Below are positions 60,867 through 64,000 of a DNA stretch of 64,000 nt, piece after piece. This stretch comes from an uncultured Clostridia bacterium. Lineage in GTDB: Bacteria; Bacillota; Clostridia; Oscillospirales; Acutalibacteraceae. The notes under the pieces are model-generated. The model did not search any database. It was given only the letters and a program-made list of their open reading frames with translations, and was not told the origin of the DNA. A program made the position numbers and the translations under genes. The stretch's first letter is position 1. Every line of letters starts with the position of its first letter. The stretch spans positions 1-64,000 of the forward strand of contig CAKMIX010000006.1 of the NCBI GenBank assembly GCA_927362715.1, written 5' to 3'.

Positions 60867-60960
60867 ATCGATTCCTCCTTTTCGGGATCGGCTTGTATTG
60901 TAGCAAGCAAGCGGTAAAAAATTTGTCGCAATGCGGTAGCAAAAGTGTTCGGGAAAACAG

Positions 60961-60994
60961 AAAAAGGCGCCCCGACCGAATTGGTCGGGGCGCC
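60961..60994 (-). terminator. Terminator of hflX
   Basis: Perfect 12-bp stem GGCGCCCCGACC/GGTCGGGGCGCC (60966-60977 with 60983-60994), 5-nt loop, then TTTTT on the minus strand (60965-60961). Confidence 0.92.
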
Positions 60995-61020
60995 CTGCCG
61001 TTTATATGCTGTATTCTGTT

Positions 61021-62268
61021 CTATTCGATATAGGCTTGCAGCGTATCAAGCAGTGCCGCGTCGGCTGCAACATCGGCACGCACACCGTCGGGCAGGTATT
61101 CCTCCGAAAGTACGCGGCCGCGGCGGCGCACCTCGGCGAGCACGCCGACCTTATCGAAAGGCAGACGCAGTACGGCGTGCGCGCTTCTTTGCTGCAAGCG
61201 CTGTTCCACTGCCTGCAAAAGGCGGTCAAGCCCCTCGCCCGTGCGCGCACTGATGCAGACGGTATCGCGGCTTGGTACGGGCAGGAAATTCGGATGCGGC
61301 GTATCGCACTTGTTGAGGACATGCAGCACGGGCGTCCCGGCACAGCCGAGTTCATGAAGCAGCTTTGCCGTTACCTCGACGTGCTCTTCCACTGCCGCGT
61401 CGGACACGTCACAGACATTGAGAATGAGATCTGCATCCGCCGCTTCCTCCAAGGTTGAGTGGAACGCCTCCACAAGCTTGTGCGGCAGGCGGCGCACAAG
61501 ACCTACGGTATCTATAAGCAGCACCGAAAGCCCGCTTGGCAGCGTCAGGCGGCGGGCGGTCGGGTCGAGCGTGGCAAAAAGCTTGTCCTCGGCGAGCACA
61601 CCCGCATTCGTTAGTGCGTTCATCAAGGTCGATTTGCCCGCGTTCGTGTAGCCCATGAGCACCACGGTCTGCACGCCGTCCTTTTTGCGGCGGGTACGGT
61701 AGGCGCTGCGGCGCTTTTCGATCTGTAAAAGCTGCGCGCGCAAACTCTGGATGCGGCGGTGGATATGGCGGCGGTCACTTTCGAGCTTGCTTTCGCCCGG
61801 GCCGCGCGTGCCGATGCCGCCGCCGAGTCTCGAAAGGCTCTTCCCCTGCCCCGCAAGGCGCGGCAGGCGGTATTGCAGCTGCGCGAGCTCCACCTGGATC
61901 TTGCCCTCGCGGCTGCGTGCATGCTGCGCGAAAATATCCAGAATCAGCGTCGTGCGGTCGATCACACGCGTTTTTGTCTCTCTTTCAAGATTCCTTTGCT
62001 GTGCCGGCGACAGCTCGCCGTCGGCAATGAGCAGTTCCACTTCGTTGTCCGCACAAAAGGTACAGATCTCCCCGAGCTTTCCGCTGCCGATATACGTGGC
62101 GGGGCTCGGGGCTTCGAGCTTTTGCGAAACAACGCCCACGACTTCGGCACCGGCGGTTTTGGCGAGCGCTTCCAGTTCCGTAAGCGACGTTTCGCAATCG
62201 TATTCGCCCGTGTCCACGCCGACGAGCAGCGTGCGTTCGGGAGCATTTTCAAGTGTATGCAGCACCAT
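61021..62268 (-). CDS. hflX: Ribosome-associated GTPase HflX
   Basis: A 415-residue GTPase that splits stalled ribosomes. The N-terminal HflX domain has ATYIGSGKLGEI and DRTTLILDIFAQHARSREGKIQVELAQLQYRLPRL; the G domain has G1 GYTNAGKSTLMNAL, G3 LIDTVGLVRRLPH and G4 NKCD. Glycine-rich GGIGTRGPGESKLE is intact. Ribosome site AGAGGGT. It lies 71 bp after the serine hydrolase gene. Confidence 0.96.
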   Translation of the reverse strand: MVLHTLENAPERTLLVGVDTGEYDCETSLTELEALAKTAGAEVVGVVSQKLEAPSPATYIGSGKLGEICTFCADNEVELLIADGELSPAQQRNLERETKTRVIDRTTLILDIFAQHARSREGKIQVELAQLQYRLPRLAGQGKSLSRLGGGIGTRGPGESKLESDRRHIHRRIQSLRAQLLQIEKRRSAYRTRRKKDGVQTVVLMGYTNAGKSTLMNALTNAGVLAEDKLFATLDPTARRLTLPSGLSVLLIDTVGLVRRLPHKLVEAFHSTLEEAADADLILNVCDVSDAAVEEHVEVTAKLLHELGCAGTPVLHVLNKCDTPHPNFLPVPSRDTVCISARTGEGLDRLLQAVEQRLQQRSAHAVLRLPFDKVGVLAEVRRRGRVLSEEYLPDGVRADVAADAALLDTLQAYIE

Positions 62269-62290
62269 AAGGACCCTCTTGCATTCGATG

Positions 62291-62328
62291 CGGAAAGCCC
62301 GCGTCCCATGCAGAGCGCGGGCTTTCCG
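62291..62328 (-). terminator. Hairpin after the serine hydrolase gene
   Basis: Perfect 13-bp stem CGGAAAGCCCGCG/CGCGGGCTTTCCG (62291-62303 with 62316-62328) with 12-nt loop. The T-run after it is short, so termination before hflX may be partial. Confidence 0.65.
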
Positions 62329-62339
62329 TATGTTGTATT

Positions 62340-63935
62340 TTAATCGATAAATTTGCCGTAGTGCTTCGGCTCGGCCAGCGGCGGTGCAAAGCGGATAAGA
62401 ATCTGCGCCGCTTTAGAAAGGATCGGGTTTTTGATGACGTCGCCGAGGTTGACGACCAGCGTATCGCAGATCTTGTAGACAGACGGCGTAGACGACGGGG
62501 TCATGGTCACGCGGTCGCGGCGCTTAAACAGGAAATTGAGGTCGCGTTTGCCGATCGTCTCGATCGGCCGGATGGACAGCTTCAGATTGAAGTCGTCGAG
62601 CCACTCGGCATTCGCACAGACCTTGAATTTAACGTGCCCGAGCGTCAGGGTGCCGTAGCGATAATGTCCGTCCATGCCGCAGGCGACGGTGTTGCGCTCG
62701 TCGCCCTCGCTCCAGCTGAAGCTGCACTCGTGCTCCTTAAAACGGAAAGAAACGCGGTCAATGTTGCCGGCGCGGTCGGACATCATAAAGGTCACGGCAA
62801 GCGGCAGAACGCTCATGGGGAAGCCGATGAGGTTCAGCAATATCTTGCGGCGCATTTTGATCGTCCTGCCCTCGATCTTCGGCTCAAGCGGCGAATGCGG
62901 CGAAACGGCAGGGCGGGTGAACAGGGTGCTTTCGGGCTTGGGCGGCTCTTTCGCCGCATTTTCATTGATGAACGCCGCAGGGAAAAATTTCCAGATCGTC
63001 TCGCGTGCCTGCGGTTCGCTGGGAACCGCTGCGGTGGTGATGATGCTTGCGTCGTAATCGGGCAGATTGATCGCAAATTGCGAGAACATACCGTCCGCAC
63101 GATAGGAGTTCGGGACGCAGCCGTTCATCCAAAAGCAGTAGCCGTAGCCGGCGTTGCTGTCCGCATCTTCCCCGGGCTGGTGAACGTCGCCGAGCTGGTT
63201 GACGGTCGCTTCTTTCACCCATGCCTCCGGGATGACCTGCCGCCCGCGGTATTTGCCGCCGTGCAAGTAGCAATCCGCGAATTTTGCAAGATCCTCGGTC
63301 GTGATATATAAGCCCCAGCCGCCGGCTTCAACCCCGTTTCGGTCGGTCTCCCAAAACGGGATATCAATACCCAGAGGTTCAAACAGGCGCGGGGTGAGAT
63401 AGTCGATCACACTCATCCCCGTGACGCGGTGCAAAATCGCGCAGAGCATATAAATGTTTTCATTAACATATAAGAAATCCGTACCCGGTTCAAACACCCA
63501 CGGAGAATTGATAAAATCAGCGATCCAGTCGATCTTGCCCTTGTCCGCCATCAAGTCGGTCTGCTTGCCCGAGGTCATGGTCAGCAGGGTGCGCACCGTC
63601 AGCTTATCAAAATAGGGGTGCGGCGTTTTCGGCGGGTAATCCGGGAAAAAGTCCAAAACCTTGTCCGTAAGCTGCACAAGCCCTTCGCTGACGGCAAAGC
63701 CCACCGCCGTAGCGGTGAAGCTCTTGCTGACGGAGTACATGGTATGCTTGGTATGCGCGTCATACGGCTCATTATACCATTCGACCGCAACTTTACCATG
63801 GCGCAGCACCATCAGGCTGTGGAACTCCAGCTGCTCGCGCTGTATGTAATCCACAAACTGCTCGGCAACATCGGCATAGACGCCCACCTCTTCGGGGGCA
63901 GCGGCACGCGGGAGATCGGTTTTCGCAGTATTCAT
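62340..63935 (-). CDS. Class C beta-lactamase-like serine hydrolase with extra C-terminal domain
   Basis: A 531-residue protein. The beta-lactamase-like domain (about 1-350) has the SxxK motif in YSVSKSFTA (nucleophile Ser) and the Tyr-x-Asn motif in LYVNENIYMLC; the overall pattern is that of penicillin-binding-protein-like esterases. A C-terminal domain (about 365-531) rich in beta segments is present that such esterases often carry but is not recognised. No signal peptide is seen, so it is cytoplasmic. Ribosome site GAAAGGGCG. It is the last complete gene of the window; its promoter lies at the edge. Confidence 0.88.
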   Translation of the reverse strand: MNTAKTDLPRAAAPEEVGVYADVAEQFVDYIQREQLEFHSLMVLRHGKVAVEWYNEPYDAHTKHTMYSVSKSFTATAVGFAVSEGLVQLTDKVLDFFPDYPPKTPHPYFDKLTVRTLLTMTSGKQTDLMADKGKIDWIADFINSPWVFEPGTDFLYVNENIYMLCAILHRVTGMSVIDYLTPRLFEPLGIDIPFWETDRNGVEAGGWGLYITTEDLAKFADCYLHGGKYRGRQVIPEAWVKEATVNQLGDVHQPGEDADSNAGYGYCFWMNGCVPNSYRADGMFSQFAINLPDYDASIITTAAVPSEPQARETIWKFFPAAFINENAAKEPPKPESTLFTRPAVSPHSPLEPKIEGRTIKMRRKILLNLIGFPMSVLPLAVTFMMSDRAGNIDRVSFRFKEHECSFSWSEGDERNTVACGMDGHYRYGTLTLGHVKFKVCANAEWLDDFNLKLSIRPIETIGKRDLNFLFKRRDRVTMTPSSTPSVYKICDTLVVNLGDVIKNPILSKAAQILIRFAPPLAEPKHYGKFID

Positions 63936-64000
63936 ATGGTTGTGCGCCCTTTCTTTTTCCTTTGTCGGAATTGATGATATATTTTAGCATATTTTCGCAA

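Noticed and set aside
60880-60960. SigH promoter of the sigF operon
   Set aside because: No AGGA(A/T)-type -35 with GAAT -10 at proper spacing could be found; only a TGCTACAAT extended -10 is visible.

Overview
The window looks like a chromosomal segment of a spore-forming, anaerobic gut Clostridia, most likely in or near the Oscillospiraceae/Ruminococcaceae. The evidence is a GC-rich Firmicutes gene set (divIVA, sepF, lspA-rluD, RNase M5, comEC-holA, formate-tetrahydrofolate ligase), a complete spoIIAA-spoIIAB-sigF operon, rubrerythrin with a separate rubredoxin, cohesin/dockerin surface proteins and several glycan or uronate enzymes. Placement is inferred from gene content, not from a marker search. 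I saw no phage, insertion sequence or CRISPR array; the window is vertical-looking core plus a few accessory loci.

Layout. (1) 209-9558, plus strand: a tight accessory operon with PI-specific phospholipase C, an alpha/beta hydrolase, a CehA-type PHP phosphoesterase split into two genes, a GPH-family symporter, a small zinc-ribbon protein, a secreted metallophosphoesterase and a GH38 alpha-mannosidase. I read it as a possible locus for glyco-phosphoinositide (GPI-like) or phospho-mannan breakdown. (2) 25615 down to 9627, minus strand: about 16 kb of almost gapless housekeeping genes (alpha/beta hydrolase, miaB, ylbF-like, mutS, mutL, miaA, an HlyD-like adaptor, yggS, sepF, divIVA, lspA, rluD, HAD phosphatase, split transketolase) ending at a strong bidirectional terminator. 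(3) 25905-31710: an SCP2 protein, then two paralogous secreted proteins that start with a cohesin-like domain and carry Cys/His repeats; one ends in a sortase-like anchor, the other in a dockerin. Between them lie a GNAT gene and tRNA-Thr(CGT), and glucuronate isomerase lies just upstream of the dockerin gene. (4) 31879-37151, plus: a PH-domain membrane pair, yebC, an EEP-family hydrolase with a nucleotidyltransferase-like protein, and a 45-residue small protein. (5) 37224-42053: a two-component system divergent from a lantibiotic-immunity-type ABC transporter, with a candidate operator between them. (6) 49962 down to 42108, minus: alaS, HIT protein, comEC, holA, RNase M5, asparaginase. (7) 50180-55454: fhs, an extragenic multi-hairpin element, nagB divergent from acpS-nnr-lipoprotein. 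(8) 55517-59387: rubredoxin, rubrerythrin, a Pr6Pr-family membrane protein, GNAT, GH13 glucosidase. (9) 60866 down to 59446: the sigF operon; then hflX and a class C serine hydrolase.

How it fits together. The carbon-handling genes (GH38, GH13, uxaC, nagB, transketolase) feed hexoses, amino sugars and uronates into glycolysis and the pentose phosphate pathway. The cohesin/dockerin pair could assemble or tether proteins at the surface. Rubredoxin/rubrerythrin handle peroxide in an anaerobe. Most promoters found are good sigma-A types with 17-bp spacers, often with a TGn extension of the -10. Several genes need a start correction from the longest open frame; these are given with the ribosome-binding site used.
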